Shown one piece after another: positions 5,304 through 5,425 of a DNA stretch of 5,425 bases. How positions within the stretch are numbered: the first letter of the stretch is position 1; every line of letters starts with the position of its first letter. Source of the stretch: Planctomycetota bacterium (lineage in GTDB: Bacteria > Planctomycetota > SZUA-567); the NCBI GenBank assembly GCA_020861125.1, contig JAJBSZ010000200.1:1-5425 (forward strand). The letters run 5' to 3'. The translations under genes and the position numbers were made by a program. The notes under the pieces were generated by a model that searched no databases, was not told the DNA's origin, and worked only from the letters and a program-made list of their open reading frames with translations.

Positions 5304-5425
5304 TAAAAGCCTTCCTTTCCAGGGTTTGGCAGCCCCACTGGCCATACCGTAAGCCGCAGCGCCGCAACCAATAGTTTTTTTTATCTCCTTTAACCGGTAA
5401 AACATCAATTCCAACCACCACAGAC
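5304..5425 (-). other. leader region upstream of tatA, no gene recognised
   Basis: These 122 bases hold the tatA ribosome site (AAGGAAGG at 5310-5317) and an AT-rich patch with AAAGGAGATAAAAAAAAC around 5377-5394. The right edge could be the last codons of an upstream gene (a frame ending in TGA at 5405-5407), but six codons are too few to judge. I see no convincing -35/-10 pair. A promoter for the operon may lie here or beyond the edge. Confidence 0.3.

Noticed and set aside
5304..5414. N-terminal extension of TatA (37 residues)
   Set aside because: TatA proteins start shortly before the membrane helix; the extension resembles nothing in the family and the ATG at 5301-5303 has a strong ribosome site.
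5340..5425. Possible sigma-54 or sigma-70 promoter before tatA (for example TTGGTTGCGGCGCTGC)
   Set aside because: GG and GC are 10 bases apart but the rest of the sigma-54 consensus fits poorly, and no sigma-70 pair with proper spacing was found.

Overview
All recognisable genes lie on the minus strand and read from the right edge toward the left as one tight co-directional series, so this is probably a single operon. In transcription order it holds tatA (5303-5085), a Tat-exported flavodoxin (C, 5053-4463), a Tat-exported aldo/keto reductase with two 4Fe-4S motifs (4354-3074), a Sec-exported flavodoxin (B, 3046-2471), a Sec-exported cupin (2456-1980), a cytoplasmic short-chain dehydrogenase/reductase (SDR, 1934-1173) and a Sec-exported flavodoxin (A, 1154-543). 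After these come two gene remnants: the front of a cyclophilin-like domain (546-325) and the back of an alpha/beta hydrolase (316 to the window edge). Gaps between intact genes are 14 to 45 bases, except 108 bases ahead of the reductase. Nearly every gene has a good Shine-Dalgarno sequence 5-6 bases before its start.

The organism is a bacterium with an active Tat pathway, Sec signal peptides and strong Shine-Dalgarno use. A Gram-negative anaerobe or facultative anaerobe fits the Fe-S clusters, flavodoxins and export signals. The strong Shine-Dalgarno use argues against Bacteroidetes, although similar gene sets are familiar there. The TatA start with Met-Pro-Gly-Gly before the membrane helix recalls PVC-group or deltaproteobacterial proteins, but that is from memory and no phylum can be fixed from this window.

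The theme is redox chemistry outside the cytoplasm. Five of the seven intact genes encode proteins with export signals, and a sixth encodes a piece of the Tat translocase that would carry two of them. The flavodoxins and the Fe-S aldo/keto reductase could form an extracytoplasmic electron-transfer and carbonyl or quinone reduction module. The cupin and SDR would add chemistry on related small molecules. No substrate can be read from the sequence.

The left end (1-546) is damaged. Flavodoxin A appears to have been fused to a cyclophilin-like domain, and loss of one A from a run split them (ATTAAAATAACT inferred, ATTAAATAACT present). The cyclophilin-like domain then stops about two-thirds of the way through and is followed by an alpha/beta hydrolase that lacks its N-terminal two-thirds. 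The join sits on a 12-base-pair hairpin (297-325). This looks like a deletion or template-switch scar, or an assembly or amplification chimera. No tRNA, rRNA, CRISPR, transposase or clear terminator is visible.
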